A DNA stretch of 64,000 nt from Qipengyuania citrea (GTDB lineage Bacteria > Pseudomonadota > Alphaproteobacteria > Sphingomonadales > Sphingomonadaceae). Where the stretch lies: the NCBI RefSeq assembly GCF_009828015.1, contig NZ_WTYG01000001.1, forward strand, positions 124,001 through 188,000, given 5' to 3'. A program made the position numbers and the translations under genes. Under the pieces are notes generated by a model that saw only the letters and a list, made by a program, of their open reading frames with translations, had not been told where the DNA came from and searched no databases. Below are positions 16,187 through 24,955 of this stretch, in pieces (the first letter of the stretch is position 1; the number at the start of each line of letters is the position of its first letter).

Positions 16187-18190
16187 GTGGCACCCGCAGC
16201 CACCCCGCCCGCTGTCACCGCAGGGGCGCAGGTTTTCGAACCACCCTATTTCGCGCAGTTCGCACCCCGCAACGCGCTCGACATGGTCGACCGGATTCCC
16301 GGATTCTCGATCAGCGGTGGAAATAACCAGGGCCAGCGCGGACTGGGACAGGCAACGCAGAATGTGATCGTCAACGGCGAACGCCTGTCGAGCAAGTCGG
16401 AAAGCGTCAGCGACCAGTTGCGGCGCATCCCGGCCACCGATGTCGTGCGGATCGAAATCCTCGATGGCAATGCGACCAGTATTCCCGGCCTTACCGGCCA
16501 GGTTGCGAATGTCGTCTATACGAGCACCGGAGCATCCGGCCAGTTCAGCTGGACCGCCGGGTTTCGCCCGCACAATACTGCGGCACAGCTTTATGGCGGC
16601 GAGATATCCGTCATCGGCAGCAGCGGCGCACTGGATTACACCGTGTCGCTTTCGAACGACAACGATCGCTTCGGTGCCGATGGGCCCGTGGCGATCGCCG
16701 ATCGCGAAGGTATTCCGCTCGAGCAGCAGTACAGCAAGTTTTCGGGCAAGTTCGACAACCCGCGCCTGTCGACCGCTTTCGCCTACGATTTCGGCGGGAA
16801 TGTCGTCGGTAACCTCAATCTCAGCTACGGTGAAGACTTCTACGTCCGCCGCGAACCTGAAACCGCCACGCGGGCGCAGGGCCCGGTGCGGTTTCGTGAT
16901 GTCCGGGTCGACGAGGACGGCCCCGAATACGAACTGGGCGGTGATATCCAGTTTCCCTTGGGGCCAGGCAGGCTCAAGCTGATCGGTCTCGAACGGTTCG
17001 AGCGCGACAATTACACGTCCACGCTGATCGACAGCTTTTCCAACGACAGCATTCCAACCGGATCGCGCTTCCAGCAGACCAATGCCGCCGGCGAGCGGAT
17101 CGGGCGGTTCGAATACGACTGGAAGCTGTGGAATGCCGATTGGCAGCTGTCGGGAGAAGCGGCCTTCAACCGGCTCGAACGGCGCTCGCGCCTGTTCGAG
17201 CTCGTGCCCGGCGGCGAGTTCGTCCAGCTGCCCTTCCCGCAGGGCAATGGCGAAGTCCGCGAAGACCGCTACGAAACCAGCCTGAGCATGTCGCGCTCGC
17301 TATCGCGCACCCTGTCGCTCCAGCTGATCGGGGCGATGGAATTCTCCACCATCGAGCAGACCGGCTTCGCAGCCAATTCGCGCAGCTTCAAGCGCCCGAA
17401 AGGTTCGTTTGCTGCAACCTGGAAACCGCGCGAGGATTTCGACATCTCGATTACCTTCGCCAAACGCGTCAGCCAGCTTTCCTTCGGCGACTTTCTCGCC
17501 TCGGTTTCGCTAAACGACGACAACCAGAACGGCGGCAACAACGAACTGGTCCCCTACCAGAGCTGGAACATCGAGCTCGAGGCCAACAAGACCCTGGGAC
17601 CGTGGGGATCGATCCAGCTGCAGGCGAAGCGTGCCTGGTTCGAGGATTTCATCGACTGGTTCCCGCTCGCCAATGGCGGCGAGGCCCGCGGCAATATCGG
17701 CGATGCCGAACGGTTGCACCTGCAGGCCAATGCCACGCTCAATCTCGATCCGTTCGGGTTCGCGGGCGCGCGCCTCGACGTGGAAGTGGTCAAGCGGTTC
17801 ATGGATGTGACCGATCCCTTCACCGGGCTGTCCCGGCCGTTCTCCTACGATTCCGAGGGCAGCTTCGACATCGACTTCCGCCATGACATTCCCGCGACCG
17901 ACTGGGCCTGGGGCGTCAATCTGAACCATTTCGACCAGGCGCCGTATTCGCGCCGCTACGAGAACGGGCGCGAGTGGGAAGGGACGGTGTTCGGTGCGGT
18001 GTTCGTCGAGCACAAGGATCTCTTCGGCCTCACCATCCAGGCACAGGCGAGAAACCTGCTGGGGGCACGCGATTACTTCCGGCGGACGGTCTATGACGGA
18101 CCGCGCCCCGACGCCGGCATCCGCTTCACCGAATTCCGTGATCGGCGGATCGGGCCGATCTTCCGGCTGGTCGTCAGCGGAGATTTCTGA
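16187..18190 (+). CDS. TonB-dependent receptor-like outer-membrane protein
   Basis: 667 aa from the first conventional start, GTG 16187. A plug-domain stretch (NALDMVDRIPGFSISGG, QNVIVNGERLSSKS, EILDGNA) is followed by a beta-barrel rich in alternating aromatic strands and ending in Phe (RLVVSGDF), as for TonB-dependent receptors. The same reading frame continues upstream without a stop to 16055 and codes for an excellent signal peptide (FKSSTSGLLGASLAALCAW, ending HAPAQAQ), but contains no ATG, GTG or TTG. A GGGAGG site at 16086-16091 precedes a GTT codon at 16097. The real start is therefore upstream and non-standard or mutated. The substrate is unknown. Confidence 0.85.
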   Translation: MAPAATPPAVTAGAQVFEPPYFAQFAPRNALDMVDRIPGFSISGGNNQGQRGLGQATQNVIVNGERLSSKSESVSDQLRRIPATDVVRIEILDGNATSIPGLTGQVANVVYTSTGASGQFSWTAGFRPHNTAAQLYGGEISVIGSSGALDYTVSLSNDNDRFGADGPVAIADREGIPLEQQYSKFSGKFDNPRLSTAFAYDFGGNVVGNLNLSYGEDFYVRREPETATRAQGPVRFRDVRVDEDGPEYELGGDIQFPLGPGRLKLIGLERFERDNYTSTLIDSFSNDSIPTGSRFQQTNAAGERIGRFEYDWKLWNADWQLSGEAAFNRLERRSRLFELVPGGEFVQLPFPQGNGEVREDRYETSLSMSRSLSRTLSLQLIGAMEFSTIEQTGFAANSRSFKRPKGSFAATWKPREDFDISITFAKRVSQLSFGDFLASVSLNDDNQNGGNNELVPYQSWNIELEANKTLGPWGSIQLQAKRAWFEDFIDWFPLANGGEARGNIGDAERLHLQANATLNLDPFGFAGARLDVEVVKRFMDVTDPFTGLSRPFSYDSEGSFDIDFRHDIPATDWAWGVNLNHFDQAPYSRRYENGREWEGTVFGAVFVEHKDLFGLTIQAQARNLLGARDYFRRTVYDGPRPDAGIRFTEFRDRRIGPIFRLVVSGDF

Positions 18191-18243
18191 CTCGCGCGGA
18201 CCCGCACCCGCGCTTGCGCGTTAGGCAAGCGAGGGAGATCACC

Positions 18244-19599
18244 TTGGAATTCGATCCGCGTATCCTGATGTTCGTCGTCTTCGGCGCGGGGCTGACGCTT
18301 ACCGTCACGCTCGAACGCTGGCTGGCCCGCTACTGGCTGTCGCTGCCGATCCTCTATGTGGCCGTCGGTTTTGCCGTTTGGTCGCTGCCGCTGGGCCTGC
18401 CGCACTTCAATCCGACCGTCGACGGCTTCGATGCCATCACGCTCGAATATGCCACCGAATTCATCGTCATCGCCTCGTTGATGGCTGCGGGGATTGCGAT
18501 CGATCGCCCGGTTAGCTGGGCCAATTGGCGCCAGATCTGGCCATTGCTGCTGATCGCCATGCCGCTGACCATCGCCGCAGTCGCGCTGCTCGGCTGGTGG
18601 GCTCTGGGTCTCGCACCGGCCAGCGCCATCCTGCTGGGTGCCGCATTGGCTCCGACCGATCCGGTCCTCGCGCGCAGCGTCCAGGTTGGCCCGCCCGGGG
18701 AAGATCAGCGACACGATGTGCGCTTCAGCCTGACGGTCGAGGCCGGGCTCAACGACGGCTTCGCCTTTCCCTTCACCTATCTCGCGATCGCCGCGGTCGG
18801 GATGACCGCTCTGGGTGACTGGACACTGGAATGGGCGGCGCTGGACCTCGTCTGGCGGATCGTCGCCGGCTGCGCCGTCGGCTATGCGGTCGGCCGCATC
18901 GGCGCGTGGTATGTCTTCGAACGCGAAGTCGACGCGCCGATCGAGGACATCGATGAAGCCAGCGACGAGGCGGAGAACCCCAGCTATTCGACCAGCGAAG
19001 GCCTGATCGTGTTGGGTACGCTGTTGCTCGCGTACGGACTTGCCGAATTGGCCGAGGGCTATGGATTCCTGGCGGTGTTCGTCGGGGCAGTGACCGCGCG
19101 GCAACGCGAAAACCGCAGCCGCTATCACAAGATCAGCCACCATTTCATCGATCAGATCGAGCAGATCGTACTGGTGGCGGTCCTGTTCGGCTTCGGCGCG
19201 ATGCTTGCCAGCGGCGTGCTCTCGGCACTCACCTGGCCGGCAGCGCTGGTGGGACTGGCGCTGATCTTCGTCATCCGCCCGATTTCGGGCTTGCTCGCGG
19301 AGGCCAATTGCGACCTGCCGATGATCGGCAAGCTCGCCGTTGCCTTCCTGGGCGTGCGCGGGATGGGTTCGATCTATTACCTTGCCTATGGCCAGAACAA
19401 CGCCAATTTCGCGCAGATCGACCTGCTCTGGGCGACCGTGAGTTTCGCGATCCTGGTTTCCATCATCGTGCACGGCGTGGTTTCGGGCCCGCTCATCCGC
19501 CATGTCGAAGACCGCCGTGCACATGTCCACGCCGGGCAGGATACCAGCATGGCCGCGCTATCGCCCGATGCCCCGAGGCGGCGCTCGAAGGCGGACTGA
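18244..19599 (+). CDS. CPA1-family sodium/proton antiporter
   Basis: 451 aa, about 12 membrane helices in the CPA1 (NhaP/KefB-like) fold. Key stretches are APTDPVLARSVQVG and the helix with EAGLNDGFAFPFTYLA, the Asp pair region used for ion exchange. A cytoplasmic acidic loop (DIDEASDEAE) sits around residue 240. The TTG at 18244 is taken as start because GAGGGAG precedes it at good distance; the open frame goes up to 18214. It should export Na+ or K+ against protons at the inner membrane. A long opposite-strand frame over this gene is a shadow. Confidence 0.88.
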   Translation: MEFDPRILMFVVFGAGLTLTVTLERWLARYWLSLPILYVAVGFAVWSLPLGLPHFNPTVDGFDAITLEYATEFIVIASLMAAGIAIDRPVSWANWRQIWPLLLIAMPLTIAAVALLGWWALGLAPASAILLGAALAPTDPVLARSVQVGPPGEDQRHDVRFSLTVEAGLNDGFAFPFTYLAIAAVGMTALGDWTLEWAALDLVWRIVAGCAVGYAVGRIGAWYVFEREVDAPIEDIDEASDEAENPSYSTSEGLIVLGTLLLAYGLAELAEGYGFLAVFVGAVTARQRENRSRYHKISHHFIDQIEQIVLVAVLFGFGAMLASGVLSALTWPAALVGLALIFVIRPISGLLAEANCDLPMIGKLAVAFLGVRGMGSIYYLAYGQNNANFAQIDLLWATVSFAILVSIIVHGVVSGPLIRHVEDRRAHVHAGQDTSMAALSPDAPRRRSKAD

Positions 19600-19628
19600 A
19601 ACGCCGCGGAACGGCGCCCCAAACGACA

Positions 19629-19658
19629 AGGGGCGGCGAACCGCAGTCCGCCGCCCCT
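19629..19658. terminator. Terminator hairpin between the antiporter and tig
   Basis: AGGGGCGGCG (19629-19638) pairs with CGCCGCCCCT (19649-19658), a perfect 10-bp stem with a 10-base loop. It lies between two convergent genes; the minus strand reads TTGTCGTTT after the stem, fitting a terminator of the trigger factor gene. Confidence 0.65.
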
Positions 19659-19680
19659 CAAGCGATCCGTATGAACGGAC

Positions 19681-21246
19681 TTACTTCTTTGGCGCGGCCT
19701 TCTTGGCAGCAGGCTTCTTGGCTGCCGGCTTCTTCGCCGTAGCCTTGTCGTCGGCCTGCTTGTCATCGGCCTTCTTGGCGGCAGGCTTCTTCGCTGCGGC
19801 TTTCTTGGCCGGCGCCTTCTTGGCTGCGGGCTTGTCTTCCGCATCCTTGTCGGCCGCCTTCTTGGCAGGAGCCTTTTTCTTGGCTGCCGCCTTCTTCTTC
19901 GGCTTTTCCTCGGTGCTTTCTTCCGCCTCGATCGCGGCTTCGAGCTCTTCACGCGTCACTTCGCGGTCGGTAATCTCGGCCTTGTCGAACAGGAAGTCGA
20001 CGACCTTGTCCTCATACAGGGGCGCGCGCAGCTGGGCGGCGGCCATGGGTTCGGACTGGACATACTGGACGAACCGCTCGCGGTCCTCGGCGCGATACTG
20101 CTGGGCCGCCTGCTGGATGAGCATGTTCATCTCGTTGGCATTGACCTCGACACCGTTCTTCTGGCCGATTTCGGACAGCAGCAGGCCCAAGCGGACGCGG
20201 CGTTCGGCGATCTTGCGATAATCGTCCTTCTCGTCGTCCATTTCCTTGAGCATGGCTTCGGCATCGTCCGACTGCGCGGCTTCCTGCTGCAGCTGGCCCC
20301 AGATCTGTTCGAACTCGGCATCGACCATGCCCTGCGGCACGGCGAAGTCGTGACCGGCTGCCAGCGTGTCGAGCAGCTGGCGCTTCATCTGCGTGCGGGT
20401 CAGGCCCGAGGTTTCCTGCTCGAGCTGGCCGCGCAGCAGTTCCTTGAGCTTGTCGAGGTTCTCGAGGCCGAGATTCTTGGCGAACTCGTCGTCGATCGCG
20501 GTGTCGGTGGGGACCTTTACCTGCTGGACCGTGACGTCGAATTCCGCGTCCTTGCCCTTCAGGTTTTCAGCCGGATAATCTTCGGGGAAGGTCACAGTGA
20601 TGGTCTTTTCATCGCCGGTCTTCACGCCCGTCAGCTGTTCTTCAAAGCCGGGAATGAACTGGCCCGAACCGATGACCAGCGGCGTGTTCTCCGCCTTGCC
20701 GCCTTCGAATTCGACGCCGTCGACGCGGCCGACGAAATCGATGATCAGCTGGTCGCCGTCGCCGGCCTTCTTGGTCTTGGCGGCGTCCTTGTAGCTCTTG
20801 TTGTTCGACGCGATGCGCTCGACCGCTTCGTCGACCTGTTCGTCGGTCACCGGAACGGTCAGGCGTTCGAGCTTGAGGCCCTCCACTTCGGGCGCTTCGA
20901 TTTCGGGCAGGATCTCGACGTCGACGTTCAGCGTCGCGTCCTTGCCTTCTTCATAGCCTTCGTCGAGCTCGACCTTGGGCTGCATCGCAGGACGCAGCTT
21001 GTTCTCTGCCATGACCTTGTCGACCGATTCGCGGATCATGTCGTTGACCGTCTGCGCGTGGACCTGCTCGCCGTGCATCTTGCGCACGAGGTTGGCGGGC
21101 ACCTTGCCGGGGCGGAAGCCGGGCATTTTCACCTGCGGAGCGATCTTCTTCACTTCGCCGGTAACGCGCTCGTCGATTTCCTTGGCGGGAATCGTGATGG
21201 TGTAGGCGCGCTTGAGGCCCTCGTTGGCGGTCTCTTTGATCTGCAT
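19681..21246 (-). CDS. tig: Trigger factor (ribosome-associated chaperone) with long Ala/Lys-rich tail
   Basis: 521 aa, about 80 longer than usual. The N-terminal ribosome-binding loop motif is in MPGFRPGKVP (residues about 39-48), followed by the FKBP-type PPIase domain (GDQLIIDFVGRVDGVEFEGG, FPEDYPAENLKG) and the C-terminal chaperone arms. From about residue 445 the protein becomes a low-complexity tail of repeats such as PAAKKAPAKKAAAKK, like histone H1 or bacterial nucleoid tails. It binds nascent chains at the exit tunnel; the basic tail could add RNA or ribosome contacts (inference). ATG 21246 (MQIKE) matches the family start. Confidence 0.95.
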   Translation of the reverse strand: MQIKETANEGLKRAYTITIPAKEIDERVTGEVKKIAPQVKMPGFRPGKVPANLVRKMHGEQVHAQTVNDMIRESVDKVMAENKLRPAMQPKVELDEGYEEGKDATLNVDVEILPEIEAPEVEGLKLERLTVPVTDEQVDEAVERIASNNKSYKDAAKTKKAGDGDQLIIDFVGRVDGVEFEGGKAENTPLVIGSGQFIPGFEEQLTGVKTGDEKTITVTFPEDYPAENLKGKDAEFDVTVQQVKVPTDTAIDDEFAKNLGLENLDKLKELLRGQLEQETSGLTRTQMKRQLLDTLAAGHDFAVPQGMVDAEFEQIWGQLQQEAAQSDDAEAMLKEMDDEKDDYRKIAERRVRLGLLLSEIGQKNGVEVNANEMNMLIQQAAQQYRAEDRERFVQYVQSEPMAAAQLRAPLYEDKVVDFLFDKAEITDREVTREELEAAIEAEESTEEKPKKKAAAKKKAPAKKAADKDAEDKPAAKKAPAKKAAAKKPAAKKADDKQADDKATAKKPAAKKPAAKKAAPKK

Positions 21247-21307
21247 GGGTTGAAACTCGTAACTTTCCAAAAGCGATAGGTGCAGGGGGTATCACGACGG
21301 CGGCGGC

Positions 21308-21394
21308 ACTGGTGCGGGCGAAGGGACTCGAACCCCCACATCTTTCGATACTGGTACCTAAAACCAGCGCGTCTACCAGTTCCGCCACGCCCGC
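21308..21394 (-). tRNA. tRNA-Leu (anticodon UAG)
   Basis: On the minus strand a complete cloverleaf: acceptor GCGGGCG pairs with CGCCCGC, anticodon stem CTGGT / ACCAG around the loop TTTAGGT with anticodon TAG, a long variable arm as for class II tRNAs, T-arm GGTTCGAGTCC and an encoded CCA (21308-21310). It reads CUA/CUN leucine codons. Located 60 bases upstream of tig on the same strand. Confidence 0.95.
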
Positions 21395-21525
21395 TAACCC
21401 GAACGAAGCTGCGCGAGGCGCTAGTCCTTCGCGTATAGGCGCGTGCCTCTAGTCGGATGCGACCAATTGCGCAAGCGTGGCGACCGATGAAGGAACGCTG
21501 CGGGGTGTTGGCCCGTTCAACAGGC

Positions 21526-21759
21526 ATGCGTGACTACGACACCCCCAAGAAACCCGAAGACACTCCGCCCGTGATCAATCCCGGTGCCAAACAGGAAAAT
21601 TCGCACGATTCCGGCAAGGACGACGGCGAGGAAGCACCATCAGGCAACCGGCCGGCCGGCAGCCCGCCCAATGCTGCAGAACAGGCACTGGCGCCGGCAC
21701 AGGAGGGTGGCCGCGACGGAGCGGGCGAGGCTGCGCTCGATCACCCCTCCCGCGACTGA
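21526..21759 (+). CDS. Small acidic, Pro-rich hypothetical protein
   Basis: 77 aa (MRDYDTPKKPEDTPP start), hydrophilic, with no predicted helix, membrane or signal segment; probably disordered. It shares the words INPG and SPPN with the next small protein (21771-21950), so they may be paralogues. The ATG at 21526 is preferred but 21487 is in frame too; neither has a good ribosome binding site. No function can be suggested. Confidence 0.45.
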   Translation: MRDYDTPKKPEDTPPVINPGAKQENSHDSGKDDGEEAPSGNRPAGSPPNAAEQALAPAQEGGRDGAGEAALDHPSRD

Positions 21760-21770
21760 GGAACATTACC

Positions 21771-21950
21771 ATGGCGACGCAACCCGATCCCAATCCCGAT
21801 ACGATCAATCCCGGTTCTCCCGACGAAATGCCACCGACAAGTCCGCCGAACGAGGCGCCGATGGAAGAACCGCCGGGCTTCGAACCGCCGCAGCCCGACA
21901 TCGACACCCCCGATCGCGGCCCGCTGGAAACGCCGCCTCCTCCCGATTGA
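21771..21950 (+). CDS. Small Pro-rich hypothetical protein (59 aa)
   Basis: ATG 21771 to TGA 21950 encodes 59 aa, about a third Pro, with Asp/Glu, starting MATQPDPNPDTINPGSP and ending PLETPPPPD. It follows the previous small gene by 11 bases (GAGGAACATTACC in between, giving a GAGG site). Such short Pro/Asp-rich proteins with an INPGSPDEMPP core recur in sphingomonads as far as recalled, function unknown. Probably real because of the ribosome binding site and the shared motif. Confidence 0.5.
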   Translation: MATQPDPNPDTINPGSPDEMPPTSPPNEAPMEEPPGFEPPQPDIDTPDRGPLETPPPPD

Positions 21951-21982
21951 TCTTGCCCGTGGCCGATTGATCTTGCCCGTGG
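21943..21982. repeat. 20-bp perfect tandem duplication
   Basis: CCGATTGATCTTGCCCGTGG occurs twice head to tail (21943-21962 and 21963-21982). The first copy covers the stop of the 59-aa gene, so the second copy is an intergenic replica of its 3' end. A recent slippage event is the simplest explanation. Confidence 0.95.
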
Positions 21983-22009
21983 GCGCGCCGCGCAGTATCG
22001 GCGCGCGCC

Positions 22010-22294
22010 ATGAGCGAAGAAACCACCAGCCAGACCCCGCCCGACCATCTTTCGGTCAACCCCAAGAGCGAGCACTTCCAGGTGGATGTGCTCAAGCGCG
22101 GAGTGGGTATCCGTTTCAAGGGCAAGCAGCGGACCGATATCGAGGAATATTCGATCTCGGGCGGCTGGGTGCGGGTTCAGGCGGGCAAGACCGTCGATCG
22201 CAAGGGCAATCCGCTGACCATCAAGCTGAATGGCCCAGTCGAAGCCTGGTACGAAGATCTCGGCGAGGATACGCCGGTCGCCAAGGCCGACTGA
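22010..22294 (+). CDS. DUF3297-family protein
   Basis: 94 aa, MSEETTSQTPPDHLSVNPKS start, with the DUF3297 body (KGVGIRFKGKQRTDIEEYSI-like stretch and GNPLTIKLNGPVEAWYED). The family is widespread in Proteobacteria, often annotated as glutathione peroxidase-like by neighbour association, but has no proven function. It is soluble and has no signal peptide. It is convergent with the CHAP protein gene, which ends one base downstream. Confidence 0.8.
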   Translation: MSEETTSQTPPDHLSVNPKSEHFQVDVLKRGVGIRFKGKQRTDIEEYSISGGWVRVQAGKTVDRKGNPLTIKLNGPVEAWYEDLGEDTPVAKAD

Positions 22295-22873
22295 TCAGTC
22301 GGAGAAATTGGCGAAGGCGCTGAGAAAGCGCTTCGAGGTCTGTTTGCGCGCTGGCGCCATGGCAAGCTGCTGGCGCGCCTGCGGCCGGCCCTCTCCGTAG
22401 ATGAAGCCTGCGACCGGCCAAGCGGTCGTGCCGACTTCCCCGAGCGGGGCGTACCACACGCGCACTGCGCTCCAGTCGTTGGCCGGCGATACGTCAATCG
22501 CCAGCACGTCCTTTTCGACCTGCCCCCGGCGCCCGTTGATCGGCGACCAGTTGGCATGATCGAGCAAGACCCGCCGCGTGTCGAGAACGCGGCTCACCGT
22601 TGCGACATGACCCAATTGCATGCTGCGATGCGGACGGAAGGCCATGACGGCCCCCGGACGCGGCGCCGTACCGGTGGCATAGCGTCCCTGCGCCTGCTCC
22701 CACCAGGTATGGGCATCGCCGTAGATCTGGATCCCCGACACTTCTCGTGCGTAGGGTACGCACTGGAGATAAGCATCCAGTTCGGCACCCCGATTATCGA
22801 ACGCACCGAAATCGTCCGCCGCGGCGGGCGTGGCACAGGCAAGCAAGGCGAAAGCGGCAAGTTTTTTCCTCAT
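22295..22873 (-). CDS. Secreted CHAP-domain amidase/peptidase
   Basis: 192 aa from ATG 22873. A signal peptide (MRKKLAAFALLACATPAAA) leads to a CHAP domain with the catalytic Cys39 (LQCVPYAREVSG), His89 (MQLGHVATV) and the Asn/Asp region HANWSP. CHAP proteins are cysteine amidases that usually cut peptidoglycan peptides or other gamma-glutamyl bonds. Similar small ones are common in Sphingomonadales, presumably for wall remodelling (inference). The signal peptide gene start faces the der gene; 121 bases lie between the two starts. Confidence 0.85.
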   Translation of the reverse strand: MRKKLAAFALLACATPAAADDFGAFDNRGAELDAYLQCVPYAREVSGIQIYGDAHTWWEQAQGRYATGTAPRPGAVMAFRPHRSMQLGHVATVSRVLDTRRVLLDHANWSPINGRRGQVEKDVLAIDVSPANDWSAVRVWYAPLGEVGTTAWPVAGFIYGEGRPQARQQLAMAPARKQTSKRFLSAFANFSD

Positions 22874-22994
22874 GCCGGCAGAGGTATGCCGCTTATCCTT
22901 GCCGACATCCTTCGCGTTAAGGTTAACCGATATTAACCCTCTCCTGCGCCGGAGCTTGCAAAGCGGAGCGCAAAGCGCCACTTCCCGCGCCATC

Positions 22995-24395
22995 ATGGTG
23001 CCCAATTCCTCGAAGCCCACGGTGATCATCATCGGGCGGCCCAACGTCGGCAAATCGACTTTGTTCAACCGGTTGGTCGGCAAGCGCCTTGCGCTGGTCG
23101 ACGACCAGCCCGGAGTCACGCGCGACCGCCGCTTCGGCGACGCGGAGATCGCGGGGCTCGAATTCCAGGTGGTCGATACCGCCGGTTGGGAAGATGAGGA
23201 CCCGGCCAGCCTGCCCGGCCGGATGCGCATGCAGACAGAAGTCAGCCTCGAGGGCGCCGATGCGGCGATGTTCGTGTTCGACGCACGCGTCGGGCTGACT
23301 CCGCTCGATGAGGAAATCGCCCGCTGGCTGCGCGGACAGGCCGTGCCCGTGGTCCTGGTCGCCAACAAGGCCGAAGGCAAACAGGGCGATGCCGGGATCT
23401 ACGAGAGCTTTTCCCTCGGTTTCGGCGAACCGGCCGGAATCAGCGCCGAACATGGCGAAGGGATCGGCGACCTGTTCGAACGCCTCTGGCCGATCATCGG
23501 CGAGAAGGCAGAAGGTGCGGCCGAAACCCTCGAACTGAGCGAGGAAGATGAAGAGGCGCTGCTCGCCGGACCGCTGAAACTGGCCATTGTCGGCCGGCCA
23601 AACGCCGGCAAGTCGACGCTGATCAACCGCATGCTGGGCGAGGACCGGCTGCTGACCGGTCCCGAAGCCGGGATTACACGCGATTCGATCGCGGTCGATT
23701 GGGAATGGCGCGACCCGCGCAGCGGGGAAGAGCGGGAAATCCGGCTGATCGACACGGCCGGAATGCGCAAGAAGGCGCAGGTCGTCGACAAGCTCGAACG
23801 GCTTTCGGTGGCCGATGCGCGCCGCGCGGTCGATTTCGCGGAAGTCGTGGTGCTGCTGCTGGACGCCACCCGCGGGCTCGAATCGCAGGATCTCAAGATT
23901 GCCAGCATGGTGCTCGAGGAAGGGCGCGCGCTGATGATCGCAATCAACAAGTGGGATGTCGCCGAAGGTGCCAGCGCGCTGTTCAACGGTATCCGCGAAG
24001 CGCTCAACGAGGGTCTCGCCCAGGTTCGCGGAGTGCCGCTGTTCGCAGTAAGCGCGAAAACCGGCAAGGGTATCGACCAGATGATGGGGGCGGCGTTCGA
24101 CCTGCGCGAAGCATGGAGCCGCCGCGTGCCCACCGCCGCGCTCAACCGCTGGTTCGACGATGCGCTCGAAGCCAATCCGCCGCCCGCACCCAAGGGCAAG
24201 CGGATCAAGCTGCGCTATATCACCCAGGCCAGCATCCGTCCGCCGCGTTTCGTGGTGTTCGGTACCCGGCTCGACATGCTGCCCAAGAGCTATGAACGTT
24301 ATCTGGTGAACGGCATTCGCGACAAGCTGGGGTTCGATGCAGTGCCGGTGCGCGTGGTGCTCAAGAGCCCCAAGAACCCCTTCCAGAAGGAGTAA
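22995..24395 (+). CDS. der: Ribosome biogenesis GTPase Der (EngA)
   Basis: 466 aa. Two GTPase domains in tandem: first G1 GRPNVGKST near residue 15 with DTAGWED, second GRPNAGKST near residue 200 with DTAGMRK and NKWD, then a C-terminal KH-like domain (RYITQASIRPPRFVVFG, RYLVNGIRDKLGF). This double-G-domain layout is unique to Der, needed for 50S subunit assembly. ATG 22995 chosen; the frame upstream overlaps the divergent CHAP gene. Confidence 0.97.
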   Translation: MVPNSSKPTVIIIGRPNVGKSTLFNRLVGKRLALVDDQPGVTRDRRFGDAEIAGLEFQVVDTAGWEDEDPASLPGRMRMQTEVSLEGADAAMFVFDARVGLTPLDEEIARWLRGQAVPVVLVANKAEGKQGDAGIYESFSLGFGEPAGISAEHGEGIGDLFERLWPIIGEKAEGAAETLELSEEDEEALLAGPLKLAIVGRPNAGKSTLINRMLGEDRLLTGPEAGITRDSIAVDWEWRDPRSGEEREIRLIDTAGMRKKAQVVDKLERLSVADARRAVDFAEVVVLLLDATRGLESQDLKIASMVLEEGRALMIAINKWDVAEGASALFNGIREALNEGLAQVRGVPLFAVSAKTGKGIDQMMGAAFDLREAWSRRVPTAALNRWFDDALEANPPPAPKGKRIKLRYITQASIRPPRFVVFGTRLDMLPKSYERYLVNGIRDKLGFDAVPVRVVLKSPKNPFQKE

Positions 24396-24400
24396 CACCG

Positions 24401-24898
24401 GTGACGCTCGATCTCCTGGCAGGCATCGGCGCCTTCGACCTCATCGAGCGGACCAGTTCGACCCTGCGCGTGCAGCAGGTCGTCCAGCTCAGCCTCGCCC
24501 CGGCCTTCCTGCTTGCGGGGATCGGCGCGGTCATGAATGTCATGACCAACCGGCTGATCTGGGTTGCCAACAAGATCGAGCGTATCCTCAACGCTGGGGA
24601 AGATGGCGATGTCAAAGCCATGCGGGCCGAGTTGCCCGCGCTCGAAATGCGGCGCATCTACGCGCAGCGCGCGGTCATGTTCAGCACCGCGTCGGCGCTT
24701 GCCATCAGTGTCGTGATCGTACTGCTGTTCATCAGCGCATTTGTCAGGACCGCACTGGGCACTCTGGTCGCGACGACATGGGTGATCTGCATGGGACTGC
24801 TGGTCGCAGGGCTCGGTTCGTTTCTGATGGAAACCCGCACCGCGGCAAAGCGCAACCGCGAACGCATGCGCGAACGCCGGAACGCCGCATCGGACTGA
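24401..24898 (+). CDS. DUF2721-family membrane protein
   Basis: 165 aa from a GTG five bases after the der stop, preceded by AAGGAG. Four hydrophobic segments (about 33-48, 85-105, 112-135) with a charged central loop (NAGEDGDVKAMRAELPALEMRR) fit DUF2721. Inner membrane, function unknown. Co-transcribed with der by spacing. Confidence 0.8.
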   Translation: MTLDLLAGIGAFDLIERTSSTLRVQQVVQLSLAPAFLLAGIGAVMNVMTNRLIWVANKIERILNAGEDGDVKAMRAELPALEMRRIYAQRAVMFSTASALAISVVIVLLFISAFVRTALGTLVATTWVICMGLLVAGLGSFLMETRTAAKRNRERMRERRNAASD

Positions 24899-24955
24899 AG
24901 CCGATCATGCTCGCTTAGCATCGCAGAGCCGCCCGCAGGCGGCCCCGCAACGCGG

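Noticed and set aside
18091..19530. Long opposite-strand frame over the antiporter gene.
   Set aside because: Low-complexity, Asp/His/Arg-rich product without any family feature; shadow of the high-GC antiporter gene.
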